Below, in pieces: positions 25,201-33,655 of a DNA stretch of 33,655 nucleotides; within the stretch, counting starts at the first letter, position 1; every line of letters starts with the position of its first letter. The stretch is from Microcoleus sp. CAN_BIN18 (lineage in GTDB: Bacteria > Cyanobacteriota > Cyanobacteriia > Cyanobacteriales > Microcoleaceae): positions 1-33,655 of the forward strand of contig JAJAYT010000558.1 of assembly GCA_026786085.1 (NCBI GenBank). Direction: 5' to 3'. The notes below the pieces were generated by a model, which saw nothing but the letters and a program-made list of their open reading frames with translations, did no database searches and was not told the origin of the DNA. Position numbers and translations under genes: made by a program.

Positions 25201-26561
25201 GCCACATTCGCAGTTAATTCGCTGACAAAACTCTCTTCTATATCAGTTAGCGGTTCATCTCGAATGTCGCTGTTAAGAATTCCCTGGTGCTGTTTTCCAG
25301 CATCACCTGCAAAGGCACTTGCCACTTGTTCGGCTGGTAAATTAAGCCAAATTGCTGCAATTTGTCTCCGAGCTTGGCGGACATTTGCTAGTGCAGATAA
25401 ATCGGCGGAATTTTTCTGGTATTGCTCGATAATGCTTGACAAAAATATTGGAGTTTCTGCCACCCTTCCAGAAATTTGCTGTTGGCTACCGCAGGCTTGC
25501 ATCAATGCTGCGCTAACAGTTTTTGCCATTTTTGACCAATTAAATTTGCGGGATTGTCCGAGTCCAGCCGAAATCAACGAGTTGCGAATATCCGGTTTCT
25601 GCACGTCAAATAGCGCATTTCCCAGTGCATTCACATCATTCTCACTAACATAAAATGCTGCTTCGCCTGCGACTTCGGGAATCGAGCTGTTGGGAGAAGT
25701 GATAACGGGACAACCGCAAGCCATTGCTTCTAATATGGGCAGCCCGAAGCCTTCATACTTCGTGGGGAATACGAGGGCGATCGCACCTGAGTAAGCCGCC
25801 CTTAATTCATCGTCACCCAAATACAGCAGGTGGACATTTACATCAGCAGTGTACCGTTGTAATGTGGGTTCTAGCGAAGGTTGACCGCTCGTACAAACAA
25901 CATCAAATCCTGATTTAGTGCTGAGTCTAGATAAAGCTTGAAAAAAGGCGATCGTATTTTTATAACCGTTGAATCCTAATCGTTCTCCAACTATGAGAAA
26001 GTAGGGTTTTTCAATCCGGTGTGCATTTTTAAATGCTGCTATTTCTGGTAGACTAGAAGCATAAAAATGTGGTTGAATGCCACAGTGGGCGATCGTAATT
26101 GATTGGGGAGATATTTCTGGAAAAAACTTTACTAAGTCGCGGGCTGTGCTCTGGGAAATGGCGATGTAGGAAGATGCTTGGCGGATAGCATGATGTTTTT
26201 CTCGCCACATGGGATTATTCATATCGCCTCCCGTAGCTTCGGGTATCATGTCATAGGCGACAAATGCCGATCGCGTGGAAAGCGGTGTTGTATAGTAGGT
26301 AGAGACAAATAAATCGGCATTTTCGCGATCGCACATTTGCTGCAACATTTGTCTGTCAGCATCAGTTTTGTTATAATCGTAAACCGGAATCGAGCGATAT
26401 TCAATGCCCGCAATCTTCGGTATTGTGCCCGCGCGGTCTAACATCACAATATGCTGAGCAAAACCAGATTTTACCCATTCTGCCATCAAAGACTGCCAAA
26501 CGCGAGAAATCCCGCTTTTCTGCTGACTTTGAAAAAATATGCCGTCAATAACTATTTTCAT
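22281..26561 (-). CDS. Giant GT4-GT41 glycosyltransferase with four ~130-residue repeats
   Basis: A 1426-residue enzyme, last gene of the operon. Residues 1-357: a GT4 domain with [14 protein letters not shown] and the E-x7-E motif in [15 protein letters not shown]. 373-500: repeat R1. 598-970: a GT41-like (OGT/SPINDLY/HMW1C) catalytic region with [40 protein letters not shown] and [20 protein letters not shown]. Repeats R2-R4 cover about 990-1118, 1141-1270 and 1289-1418. Each repeat has the order [32 protein letters not shown] and [11 protein letters not shown]. No TPR is present, unlike most GT41 proteins. GT41 enzymes add GlcNAc or glucose to proteins. The 22-base spacing to the upstream gene implies co-transcription. 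Confidence 0.87.
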   Translation of the reverse strand: MKIVIDGIFFQSQQKSGISRVWQSLMAEWVKSGFAQHIVMLDRAGTIPKIAGIEYRSIPVYDYNKTDADRQMLQQMCDRENADLFVSTYYTTPLSTRSAFVAYDMIPEATGGDMNNPMWREKHHAIRQASSYIAISQSTARDLVKFFPEISPQSITIAHCGIQPHFYASSLPEIAAFKNAHRIEKPYFLIVGERLGFNGYKNTIAFFQALSRLSTKSGFDVVCTSGQPSLEPTLQRYTADVNVHLLYLGDDELRAAYSGAIALVFPTKYEGFGLPILEAMACGCPVITSPNSSIPEVAGEAAFYVSENDVNALGNALFDVQKPDIRNSLISAGLGQSRKFNWSKMAKTVSAALMQACGSQQQISGRVAETPIFLSSIIEQYQKNSADLSALANVRQARRQIAAIWLNLPAEQVASAFAGDAGKQHQGILNSDIRDEPLTDIEESFVSELTANVAKGFNDPKAINYLLAAMLYRRPHQLPLKYDRAKLPNWFANEYLKFMFTCPNLFQTAGEADNYYQFIAGWIDYIHTNLFQNADSPLWQNIALFFSQVANFIPLYFTTANLREIYTKRADIIEFALKNRGCSIDCIFPGRSPARTKIRLGIISDHFAPQTETFATIPVFEHLDRNQFEIYLYALNTSGHQLEQYCQSRADKLVALPKEFGSQVQTIRADDLDILFFGTNLTAINKPVGSLAMHRLARVQTTSFCSPTTTGSRHMDYYIAGKFTTPDASYQAQYREQLATLEGSGFCFKYATESEVATVKPTRQSMGISDNTTVFISGANFYKILPELRETWVKILAAVPNSILILYPFGPAWTRTYPVTPFVNNMNAICAKYGVNNNRLLFVKQLPNRADVKEFLQLADVYLDSYPYAGATSLIDPLQVGLPTVVVEGNALRFRQGAAMLRELGISDLIARDETSYIQLAVNLATNPQLRQQKRQEIQQKMQANPACFDSVAYSGAIGKLFQELFGKWQTSHLEVSRSLQDSIPKQPDAIEKLSNAVQLYQRNSSNISAISQLRQIRKQIADFWLNIPTENLETAYKSADGKSYKFLLASGFQKQAMMEDEQIFLQQLTQISKGLVHPKSVNALLGAMLYFPPGTMRIPEARNRLPQWLIGDYEQVFEPESTVKSESSSDLLAQYIQSPQFANQLLGCVNLYRIDPSDESVVLELRQIRKQLADFWLIVPTELLQNFYQGEVRKGYQALLSCGLQAESMTEAEQKFLQQLTEISKGLVNPQAINALLGAMLYFVPGKMRVPDARTRLPKWLIDDYENVFESVFSQTETTIVKQDYLPQFLNQLTAAVNLYEIDPTAELVISDLRQIRKQIADLWLSVSAEQLEFLYRSDFGKGYNAMLDSGFINEPLTESERGFFNSLVAELSKGFGTPQAVNNLLAAMLFCRAGQLQVQDANSCLPPWLLEDYERFVGVKVAVG

Positions 26562-26583
26562 GATTCGTGAGTTTCCTGTAAAA

Positions 26584-27912
26584 TTACGATAAAGCAGTTC
26601 GATAAGCAGCGATAGTTTCTTGAGTGCACCTTTCCCAGCTAAAAAGTTTAGCTTGCGCCAAAGATTTTAAAGACATACTTGCTCGCAGTGACGAATTGTT
26701 GTAGATTTCCAGCATACTATGACAAAGCGCATCAGTATCATTTGGATCTACCATAATTCCCGCATCCCCAACTACTTCCGGAAGCGAAGACGTATTGGAA
26801 GTAATCACCGGTACTCCGCACTGCATCGCTTCCAGAGGCGGCAAACCAAAACCTTCATAAAATGACGGATAGACAAATGCTAAAGCACTACTATACAGCG
26901 CTGCTAAATCCGATTCCGGGACATATCCGGTAAAAATTATCCGGTCTTTGAGAAAGTTTTTCTTAGAAACTTCTGCCATAATATTATCGTATTTCCACCC
27001 CGGAGTCCCCACTAAAACCAGATATAAGTCTTTAATATTTTGTTCCTCAATTAGTTTAGCAAAACTGCGGATTGCACCATCAAGATTTTTGCGCGGTTCC
27101 AGTGTACCCAAACTCAAAACATAAGGAGCATCTGGAATCCCGTATTTACTACGCATTGAAGCAAGTTTCGCCGCATCGCGACAGGGATAAAATATACTCG
27201 GTTCCGCAGCTAAGTGAGTAACAAAAACTCTCGATTCGTCAATCTTTAGATAATTGCAAAGGTCGTTTTTTGTTGAATAGGATATGCAAGTTATGCAGTC
27301 ATTTTGCAAAATACTAGCTAAGCTTTTTTTCTGAAGGAAAGAGACTCGCTCGTCGAGAATAAACTGCGGATGTAAAATTGGGATTAAGTCGTAACTTGTC
27401 AGAAATACTTGCAGTTTATTTACTGTCTTTACCGATGCCGGTATTTCATCGTAGGGAGAGTGAAAAATATCGACTTCATCTAAGTTTCCAGAGTCGATAG
27501 TATTAGAATAACCGCCCATCATTTGCAGCGTGTTTTCTAAATGATTTTTCACTTCGTTTAAAAATAACTTATCCTCCCCTAGATTGCTAGCCTCATTAAT
27601 TTTTGTTTGACACCCAACCAGATTGTAAGTATCGATCAGCTTTTTGTAAAAAATCCTGGCAAAGCTGGAGTGCAGCAGGGGAACTTTTGCTAATTTAGGA
27701 TTAGACTGTAGGTAATCGAGGCTAGCATCTAGCAACTGAAAATACTGATTAACGCTAAACATTAAATCGCATTCTTGCGAGCGTGTCAATCCTTCAGCAA
27801 TACTTTCAACAACTCGAAAAATTCCTGTGCGAGCGAGCAAATGCAAATGTCCTTGTCCGAGGACTGAAATATCGTAGATAACTTTTATTGGCTCTCGATT
27901 TGATGTTCGCAT
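26584..27912 (-). CDS. GT4 glycosyltransferase
   Basis: A 442-residue retaining GT4 glycosyltransferase, middle gene of the operon. The N-half has [27 protein letters not shown] and [12 protein letters not shown]; the C-half has [16 protein letters not shown] with the nucleotide-sugar phosphate-binding Arg-Lys, then [16 protein letters not shown] with the E-x7-E motif, and [15 protein letters not shown]. It is paralogous along its length to the C-terminal third (from about residue 540) of the protein encoded upstream, with near-identical C-terminal motifs, and so arose by duplication. A mannosyl- or similar transfer to a growing oligosaccharide is likely; the sugar is unknown. Spacings of 21 and 22 bases to both neighbours support one transcript. 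Confidence 0.92.
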   Translation of the reverse strand: MRTSNREPIKVIYDISVLGQGHLHLLARTGIFRVVESIAEGLTRSQECDLMFSVNQYFQLLDASLDYLQSNPKLAKVPLLHSSFARIFYKKLIDTYNLVGCQTKINEASNLGEDKLFLNEVKNHLENTLQMMGGYSNTIDSGNLDEVDIFHSPYDEIPASVKTVNKLQVFLTSYDLIPILHPQFILDERVSFLQKKSLASILQNDCITCISYSTKNDLCNYLKIDESRVFVTHLAAEPSIFYPCRDAAKLASMRSKYGIPDAPYVLSLGTLEPRKNLDGAIRSFAKLIEEQNIKDLYLVLVGTPGWKYDNIMAEVSKKNFLKDRIIFTGYVPESDLAALYSSALAFVYPSFYEGFGLPPLEAMQCGVPVITSNTSSLPEVVGDAGIMVDPNDTDALCHSMLEIYNNSSLRASMSLKSLAQAKLFSWERCTQETIAAYRTALS

Positions 27913-27933
27913 AGGTTATGATTGATTATTTTT

Positions 27934-30861
27934 TTAGCTGGATAAAGCAATTTTGTAGGCAGCAATTGTCTCCTGAATGCACCTGTCCCAACTAAATTTT
28001 TGAGCTTGTTTGAGCGACTTTAATGACATCTCATGACGCAAAGATGGACTGTTATAAATTTTTAGCATATTGTGGCAAAGTCCGTCAGCATCTTGAGGAT
28101 CGAGCATAATTCCTGCATCGCCAACTACTTCGGGAAGAGATGAGGTATTTGAAGTAATGACAGGAGTACCGCACTGCATTGCTTCTAAAGGTGGAAGGCC
28201 AAAACCTTCATAGAGCGACGGATAAACAAATGCTAGCGCACCGCTGTAAAGTGCCGCTAAATCTTCATCAGCTACATAACCAGTCATAATCACCCGGTCT
28301 TTTGGTAAACTGTTCTGAGATATTTCTGTAAATATATGTTCGTAATCCCAGCCCAGAGGGCCAACTAATACGAGGTACAAATCTTTGATGCCTTGCTGTT
28401 GGACTACTTTTGCAAAACAACGGATGGCGTGTAGGATATTTTTGCGAGGTTCTATCGTACTTACACCCAAGATGTATTGTGCATCAGGTATGGAGTATTT
28501 TTTTCTGATAGTTGCAATCTTGTTGGTGTCACGGCAAGGATAGAATGTATTCGGATTAGCTGCTAGATAGGAAACACAAACTTTTGCTGGATCAAGATTT
28601 TTTACGTGATTGAGTAGGTCGTTTCTCGTGGCGCGAGATATGCAGATTATCGAATCTTCGGGAGTTAAAGTTTGTAATGACATTACCATTCTCTGATAAT
28701 CGACATCGTTTTTGCCTATAAATAAATCTGACAAGATAATGGGAATCAAATCGTAAATTGTCGAAATTTTTTTCAGGCTTTTAACTTGCCTTACTTGGTC
28801 TGGTATGTGATAAAATGTGGAGTGATAAATATTTGTTTCGTTCAAGATTTGGGGGTCGAGGGAGTTACGATCAATGGTGAGATTCATCGCCTGAGCTATA
28901 GGATCTTTTAAGCTTTCTATTAAAGACTGATTATCTGATTTACTGCCATTATTCATCATAACTTTACTCTGATTTTCCAGCATTCTGTAAAGTTCAGTTA
29001 GTTTGGTACGCAATTCACAAATAAACTTGGGATGTACGAAGGGTATGTCTTTGAAAATAGGCTGCGATTCCAAATAATTCAGGGAATTGTGCACGGCATA
29101 TATAGAATGAGTGGCAGAAAAAGATAGCTCTAATTCTGTTGAGGGAAGTAAGCCCAATGCAATATTCTCGATAACTCTAGCAACGCCTGTTCGAGAACGA
29201 TTTAGCTGATGTCCGTATCCGAGAACGGAGATGTCATAAATAATTTTGAGGGGTTTTTCTAATTGTTGACCGCTAACTGGTATTAACTGGGAATTGTCTG
29301 CTTTTTTATAATAGTCTTTGTGGATAATCAGCAGCAGAGAGGTAGCCACATAACCGCCCATTTCTAATTTTAGATGCGGTTCGGTATAAGGTTGTCTTGC
29401 TACTTTTAAGTCAGGCTGTTGATTGCCCATGTCATAGTTTACAGGCTCTACCCAGTGTCCTTGCTTTTCTAATTGTTGAATTAGCCGATCGATATCTTGA
29501 CGCCTGTAAAATACTAAATTGGGTAAATCTAGCGTACCAGCATTCGAGGTACAATTATATTCTGTTGTGTGAAGGGCAATTCCGCCACTCTTTAAACAAG
29601 CTAAAGATTTCTGAACAAATCGCAGCCCTTTTTCGATCGAGCCGATGTGTTCAAAAGCACAGGATGACCAAATAAAGTCGAATTTCTGCTGCTGTAAATC
29701 TTGAGGAATGTAGTTCATATCTACATCCCGAACTTCAACTAATCTATCAAATTGTTCGGGCGGACAAATTCGTTTCGCATTCAGAGCTTCTTTGCCTTTA
29801 CAAAGTTGGTTTGTCTCGCCCCATTCTTTTTGGCTAATAGGATTTAAACCTTGATCTGTGGCGACAATTTCGCAGCCCAAGGAAGCAAATAAAGAAGGCA
29901 GCGGTTCATTTCCGACAGCAAATCCTAAACCTCTTTTGCCATTAGCCAGAAAGTTTCTTTCTTGCAAAGCTTGGACAATTGCTACAAATTCCCACTGTTT
30001 GCGTGCGGGAGTAAACTCTTCTCTCATTTGGGCAATCCAATGCCGATAATAATCTGTTTGGAAATCTTTGTAGACACATAGCTTGCTGGTGAGCAAAAGT
30101 TTTTCTGGCTGTTGCGGAATGCTTGGGATTAAGTTTCTGGCAGCAACTTTGGTGATTTCGAGAACAGCAATCGCATTGGCAAAACTAAAGGGCGAATTAT
30201 ATTCTACATTGCTAAGTTCTAGGGGATTCGCTTGTACCCAAACTGAACGGTGTGTTGCTCTGTGGTAGGTTTGGACTAACTTTAAAAAACTGGGATTTAT
30301 CGCACTTTGTGGAATCTGGTATTTTTGAGATAAGAGGTTCAAGTAATCTCGATCGAACTGGATAAACCATCCCCTTTCTAAAAGCTTGCCAAAGGGTACT
30401 GTAATCAATGCTTGACCGCCATCAGACAGCAAATCATAAATTTTGGCGATCGCCTTTAAAGGCCCTTCTCGATCGCACTTTTCGAGATTTTCACCGTAAG
30501 TTTGATTTGGTTCAGCTCCTTGTCCGATATGTTCTACTGTAGAGATGGAGATTATAGCACTATATTTCTGGGATGGTGCAAGATCCATTAAATCTACATT
30601 CTCTACTCCGTCAGCTACTTCGTATTTATCTATAACTCTTCTAGCTTGAATTTGTGCCCGATCTTGCTCGATCAGTGCTTCATAATGTTTCAGCACGTTG
30701 CCGACTTCTAGCAGTCTGGTTTTGTCCTTTAATCTGGCCAGAAAATTGCAGGCTACGGGAATTTCTACTGCTCTCTCAGAACAGGGGAAATTATTGTGTT
30801 CGATGCGATTGTACGGCAACCGTTGCCCGTTGAAAATAAAAGTATCTGACAAGTCTAACAT
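27934..30861 (-). CDS. Methyltransferase-methyltransferase-GT4 fusion enzyme
   Basis: A 975-residue protein, first gene of the operon. Domain 1 (about 1-240) is a SAM methyltransferase-like fold with [29 protein letters not shown] and a following [12 protein letters not shown]. Domain 2 (265-515) is another, with [38 protein letters not shown] and [12 protein letters not shown]. Domain 3 (540-975) is a GT4: [40 protein letters not shown]. It resembles enzymes that build and methylate O-antigen or exopolysaccharide chains. The ATG at 30861 is preferred to a TTG two codons earlier. There is no strong ribosome site. Downstream genes follow within about 22 bases. Which sugar positions are methylated is unknown. 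Confidence 0.9.
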   Translation of the reverse strand: MLDLSDTFIFNGQRLPYNRIEHNNFPCSERAVEIPVACNFLARLKDKTRLLEVGNVLKHYEALIEQDRAQIQARRVIDKYEVADGVENVDLMDLAPSQKYSAIISISTVEHIGQGAEPNQTYGENLEKCDREGPLKAIAKIYDLLSDGGQALITVPFGKLLERGWFIQFDRDYLNLLSQKYQIPQSAINPSFLKLVQTYHRATHRSVWVQANPLELSNVEYNSPFSFANAIAVLEITKVAARNLIPSIPQQPEKLLLTSKLCVYKDFQTDYYRHWIAQMREEFTPARKQWEFVAIVQALQERNFLANGKRGLGFAVGNEPLPSLFASLGCEIVATDQGLNPISQKEWGETNQLCKGKEALNAKRICPPEQFDRLVEVRDVDMNYIPQDLQQQKFDFIWSSCAFEHIGSIEKGLRFVQKSLACLKSGGIALHTTEYNCTSNAGTLDLPNLVFYRRQDIDRLIQQLEKQGHWVEPVNYDMGNQQPDLKVARQPYTEPHLKLEMGGYVATSLLLIIHKDYYKKADNSQLIPVSGQQLEKPLKIIYDISVLGYGHQLNRSRTGVARVIENIALGLLPSTELELSFSATHSIYAVHNSLNYLESQPIFKDIPFVHPKFICELRTKLTELYRMLENQSKVMMNNGSKSDNQSLIESLKDPIAQAMNLTIDRNSLDPQILNETNIYHSTFYHIPDQVRQVKSLKKISTIYDLIPIILSDLFIGKNDVDYQRMVMSLQTLTPEDSIICISRATRNDLLNHVKNLDPAKVCVSYLAANPNTFYPCRDTNKIATIRKKYSIPDAQYILGVSTIEPRKNILHAIRCFAKVVQQQGIKDLYLVLVGPLGWDYEHIFTEISQNSLPKDRVIMTGYVADEDLAALYSGALAFVYPSLYEGFGLPPLEAMQCGTPVITSNTSSLPEVVGDAGIMLDPQDADGLCHNMLKIYNSPSLRHEMSLKSLKQAQKFSWDRCIQETIAAYKIALSS

Positions 30862-30867
30862 TGACAA

Positions 30868-31520
30868 TTTACCACAAAAAATAAAGGTATATTAATCGTT
30901 TTTTCTGAACAGGCTAGGAGGGCCTGTTAAGAGAGAATGGTGCAAAATGTGAGTTTGACCCACTCAACACTTTGACCGAAGACGGCTGTATCGATCGGCT
31001 TGTTCCGTATGGGCAAAGATGCTCAACTCAGCTTGCACTCGCATAATATTTTCAAAATGCTTGACAAATTCATTTTTTAGGTGTATCCAACTGAGCTTTA
31101 TACATATCGATCGGCAGTTCGATCGCAGATTAAATCTAGCCCACAAGCGCAATCTTGGGAAGCCGGAGGGCGATCGTCGGTTGATGGTTTTAGACACCAG
31201 GGCGAATACTTTCAGCCTTACCAAGAAAGAATTGGTTTAAAGCCTCTCCCCTAAAGGCGAGAAATTAAAATCAGACGATTCATTACTCCAATCCTCTTCC
31301 TTCTAGGTAGAGATAGCTGTCAACTGTCAACTGTCAACTGTCAACTGTCAACTGAACAAGAAAGCCAGCCCAGCCCTATGCCATCTCTTCGAGAGCGCTA
31401 AATCCTGGTTGCTTCACAAAATAATTACGGGCCGCAAACAAGTTACAATTACGTTAAGATTGATGAACATAAATAAAAAATCCCAAGTCACAGGGACTAA
31501 AAATTAGGAGATCGACCTCG
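30868..31520. other. 653-base divergent region: glycan operon / ftsH
   Basis: No gene supported. It must hold the promoter of the three-gene glycan operon (minus strand, near 30870-30960; AT-rich) and of ftsH (plus strand). A short stem ACAGGC/GCCTGT lies at about 30909-30928. Two opposite open frames at 30964-31240 look like non-coding shadow frames. A palindromic fragment CTCTCCCCTAAAGG (31244-31258) and the heptamer array at 31317-31354 lie further right. AGGAG at 31506-31510 is the ftsH ribosome binding site. Confidence 0.5.
31317..31354. repeat. Heptamer tandem repeat (CAACTGT)5
   Basis: About five copies of CAACTGT, about 165 bases before the ftsH start. Confidence 0.9.
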
Positions 31521-33359
31521 GTGAATAAACGCTGGAGAAACGCAGGCCTGTACGCACTTCTGGCTATTGTAGTCATTGCCTTAGCAACCGCATTTTTTGA
31601 TAAACAGCCCCCAAGCCGGGAAGTCTGGAAGTATAGCCAATTCATTCAGGAAGTCGAAAGCGACAGAGTAGACAAAATAAACATCAGTTCCGATCGCAGC
31701 AAAGCCCTCGTCACAGCCCAAGACGGCAGCAAAGTGATCGTCAACCTGCCGAACGACCCCGAACTGATCAACATCCTGACCAAAAATAAGGTAGATATTT
31801 CGGTTCTACCCCAAAACGACGAAGGCTTCTGGGTAAAAGCCCTCAGCAGCCTGTTCTTCCCGATTTTGCTCTTGGTGGGACTGTTTTTCTTGGTGCGACG
31901 CGCCCAAAACGGGCCCGGCAACCAAGCCATGAACTTCGGCAAATCCAAAGCTAGAGTCCAAATGGAGCCGCAAACTCAGGTGACTTTCAGCGACGTGGCC
32001 GGCATCGAACAAGCCAAGCTAGAACTCGCCGAAGTCGTAGACTTCCTGAAAAATGCCGATCGCTTCACCGCAGTCGGAGCAAAAATCCCCAAAGGTGTGC
32101 TGCTAGTCGGCCCTCCCGGAACAGGCAAAACCCTGCTGGCTAAAGCAGTTGCTGGAGAAGCAGGCGTTCCCTTCTTCTCGATTTCCGGTTCAGAATTTGT
32201 AGAAATGTTTGTGGGTGTGGGTGCTTCCCGCGTCCGCGACTTGTTTGAACAAGCTAAAACCAACGCTCCTTGCATCGTATTTATCGATGAAATTGACGCC
32301 GTAGGCCGTCAACGCGGCGCCGGTATGGGTGGTGGTAACGACGAACGGGAACAAACCCTGAACCAGTTGCTGACCGAAATGGACGGTTTTGAAGGCAATA
32401 CTGGGATTATTCTGATTGCTGCTACAAACCGCCCTGATGTGCTGGATGCTGCGCTGCTGCGTCCAGGTCGCTTCGATCGCCAAGTTGTGGTCGATCGCCC
32501 CGACTTCGGAGGCCGTCTCGAAATTCTCAACGTTCACGCCCGCGGCAAAACTTTGTCAAAAGATGTGGATTTAGAGAAAATCGCCCGCCGGACACCCGGT
32601 TTCACCGGTGCAGATTTGGCGAACTTGCTGAACGAATCGGCAATTTTGGCAGCCCGCCGCAACTTGACCGAAGTCTCGATGGATGAAGTCAACGATGCGA
32701 TCGACCGCGTGCTCGCAGGCCCAGAAAAGAAAGACCGTGTGATGAGCGAAAAGCGCAAAACCTTAGTTGCTTACCACGAAGCCGGTCACGCCTTAGTCGG
32801 TGCTTTGATGCCCGATTATGACCCAGTTCAAAAAATTAGCATTATCCCCCGCGGCCGCGCTGGCGGTTTGACTTGGTTCACACCAAGCGAAGATCGGATG
32901 GATTCTGGCTTATATTCTCGCTCTTACTTGCAAAATCAAATGGCGGTAGCTCTAGGCGGCCGCATTGCTGAAGAGATTGTCTTCGGTGAAGAAGAAGTGA
33001 CCACCGGTGCTTCCAACGATTTGCAACAAGTAGCAAGAGTCGCACGCCAAATGGTGACTCGCTTCGGTATGAGCGATCGACTAGGCCCTGTAGCTCTGGG
33101 TCGCCAACAAGGCAATATGTTCATGGGTCGCGATATCATGGCTGAACGGGATTTCTCCGAAGAAACCGCATCCATGATCGACGATGAAGTGCGTTTGTTG
33201 GTAGAACAAGCTTATCGCCGCGCTAAAGATGTACTCGTCGGCAACCGCCACGTCCTCAATGCTTTGGCTGATATGCTAGTTGAAAAGGAAACTGTGGATT
33301 CGGACGAATTGCAAAATTTGCTGGCTAACAGCGATGTCAAGATGGCGACTATTGCCTAA
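31521..33359 (+). CDS. ftsH: ATP-dependent zinc metalloprotease FtsH (FtsH3-like)
   Basis: A 612-residue membrane-anchored AAA+ protease that degrades damaged or unassembled membrane proteins, in cyanobacteria including photosystem II D1. Two membrane helices flank a periplasmic/lumenal loop (about 8-25 and 108-126). The AAA domain has Walker A GPPGTGKT at 197-204, Walker [10 protein letters not shown], the pore motif [11 protein letters not shown] and the [11 protein letters not shown]. The protease domain has HEAGH at 419-423 and the third zinc ligand region SNDLQQ. Length and sequence are closest, from memory, to the cyanobacterial FtsH3 (slr1604) type rather than FtsH2. GTG start, with AGGAG 10 bases upstream. 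An intrinsic terminator follows at 33420. Confidence 0.97.
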   Translation: MNKRWRNAGLYALLAIVVIALATAFFDKQPPSREVWKYSQFIQEVESDRVDKINISSDRSKALVTAQDGSKVIVNLPNDPELINILTKNKVDISVLPQNDEGFWVKALSSLFFPILLLVGLFFLVRRAQNGPGNQAMNFGKSKARVQMEPQTQVTFSDVAGIEQAKLELAEVVDFLKNADRFTAVGAKIPKGVLLVGPPGTGKTLLAKAVAGEAGVPFFSISGSEFVEMFVGVGASRVRDLFEQAKTNAPCIVFIDEIDAVGRQRGAGMGGGNDEREQTLNQLLTEMDGFEGNTGIILIAATNRPDVLDAALLRPGRFDRQVVVDRPDFGGRLEILNVHARGKTLSKDVDLEKIARRTPGFTGADLANLLNESAILAARRNLTEVSMDEVNDAIDRVLAGPEKKDRVMSEKRKTLVAYHEAGHALVGALMPDYDPVQKISIIPRGRAGGLTWFTPSEDRMDSGLYSRSYLQNQMAVALGGRIAEEIVFGEEEVTTGASNDLQQVARVARQMVTRFGMSDRLGPVALGRQQGNMFMGRDIMAERDFSEETASMIDDEVRLLVEQAYRRAKDVLVGNRHVLNALADMLVEKETVDSDELQNLLANSDVKMATIA

Positions 33360-33419
33360 TTGATTTTAGATTTTGGATTTGAAATTTTGGATTCAATCTA
33401 AAGTTTTAAATCTGTAATT

Positions 33420-33460
33420 GGGGTGGTTCTGGGATTGTCTGGAATCGCCCCGATTTTTTT
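33420..33460 (+). terminator. Intrinsic terminator of ftsH
   Basis: GGGGTGGTTC pairs with GAATCGCCCC around a 12-base loop, followed by GATTTTTTTG. Confidence 0.88.
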
Positions 33461-33513
33461 GTGGGTGCAATGGCTGTTTCCGATCAAATCCGCTGACATC
33501 GGAATTCTACCAG

Positions 33514-33566
33514 AGTGCGATCGTCCCCGCTCGCCAGGATATCACTCGCGAGGGGGCGATCGCACT
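33514..33566. repeat. Inverted repeat around two HIP1-like sites
   Basis: AGTGCGATCGTCCCC pairs with GGGGGCGATCGCACT, with an inner GCTCGC/GCGAG pairing. It lies between the ftsH terminator and the element at 33577. Confidence 0.7.
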
Positions 33567-33576
33567 GTATCATTTC

Positions 33577-33655
33577 CGGCGTTGCTGATTCTGGGTATGA
33601 TTCATCAATTATGCGATCGCTACAACCTTGGGTAGGGGCAATTCATGAATTGCCC
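33577..33655. mobile_element. CGGCGTTGCTG MITE-like element, copy 2, cut by the window end
   Basis: Seventy-nine bases match 4306-4384 without a difference, same orientation. The window ends inside its central palindrome, so the right half cannot be seen. Confidence 0.9.

Noticed and set aside
30964-31240. Two opposite open frames in the ftsH/glycan operon spacer
   Set aside because: Neither has a motif or a ribosome site, and they overlap each other on opposite strands.
33423-33635. 70-codon open frame after ftsH
   Set aside because: It starts inside the ftsH terminator and runs into the MITE at 33577.

Overview
The window comes from a cyanobacterium, most likely a filamentous Oscillatoriales/Microcoleus-type organism. 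The evidence is the very frequent HIP1 octamer GCGATCGC, several families of heptameric tandem repeats between genes, many nested palindromes and MITE-like elements, and gene products that read as cyanobacterial (an FtsH3-like protease, DevBC remnants, an AMIN-domain amidase, a YacP-like NYN protein). The genus is inference.

Layout. 1-1045: repeat-rich edge and a PIN-toxin/antitoxin-like pair. 1185-3263: release factor 3 (prfC, minus) divergent from a small DUF4870 membrane protein; this block is bracketed by two inverted copies of one ~140-bp nested-palindrome element. 3528-7533 (minus): a cyclic-nucleotide-binding protein and a large transporter with HEAT repeats, separated by two MITE-like elements and a heptamer array. 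8080-8616 (minus): infC, preceded and followed by hairpin-rich spacers. 9033-10055: an alpha/beta hydrolase. 10345-10936: a frameshifted TnpB remnant. 11259-14054: a peptidoglycan pair, AMIN amidase then glutamate racemase, with a 16-bp tandem array and heptamer arrays between them, one of which forms the murI N-terminus. 14264-16225: NYN RNase-like protein, tRNA-Asn(GTT), Rpn/DUF4351-like protein. 16340-17030: a decayed devB-devC exporter locus carrying a small MITE and a 60-bp copy of part of the next gene. 17123-18100 (minus): an unusual fusion of an integrase SAM-like domain, a membrane helix and a lambda-R type endolysin. 18203-20662 (minus): a sucrose-phosphate-synthase/MshA-like GT4 and a YihY/BrkB membrane protein. 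20986-21879: a CNNM/CorC-type membrane protein without CBS domains. 22281-30861 (minus): a three-gene operon of giant multidomain glycan enzymes. 31521-33359: ftsH, then a terminator and a second copy of the element seen at 4306.

How the genes work together. The most coherent system is the operon read from 30861 down to 22281. It encodes a methyltransferase-methyltransferase-GT4 fusion, a second GT4 paralogous to the GT4 end of the first protein, and a 1426-residue protein with GT4, a GT41 (SPINDLY/HMW1C-like) catalytic region and four copies of a ~130-residue repeat I cannot name. This looks like an assembly line for a methyl-decorated glycan or a surface glycoprotein. Cell-wall genes elsewhere (amidase, MurI, endolysin fusion) are not in the same operon. 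Much of the remaining interest lies in the non-coding repeats, which are dense, often palindromic, and in two places touch coding sequence.
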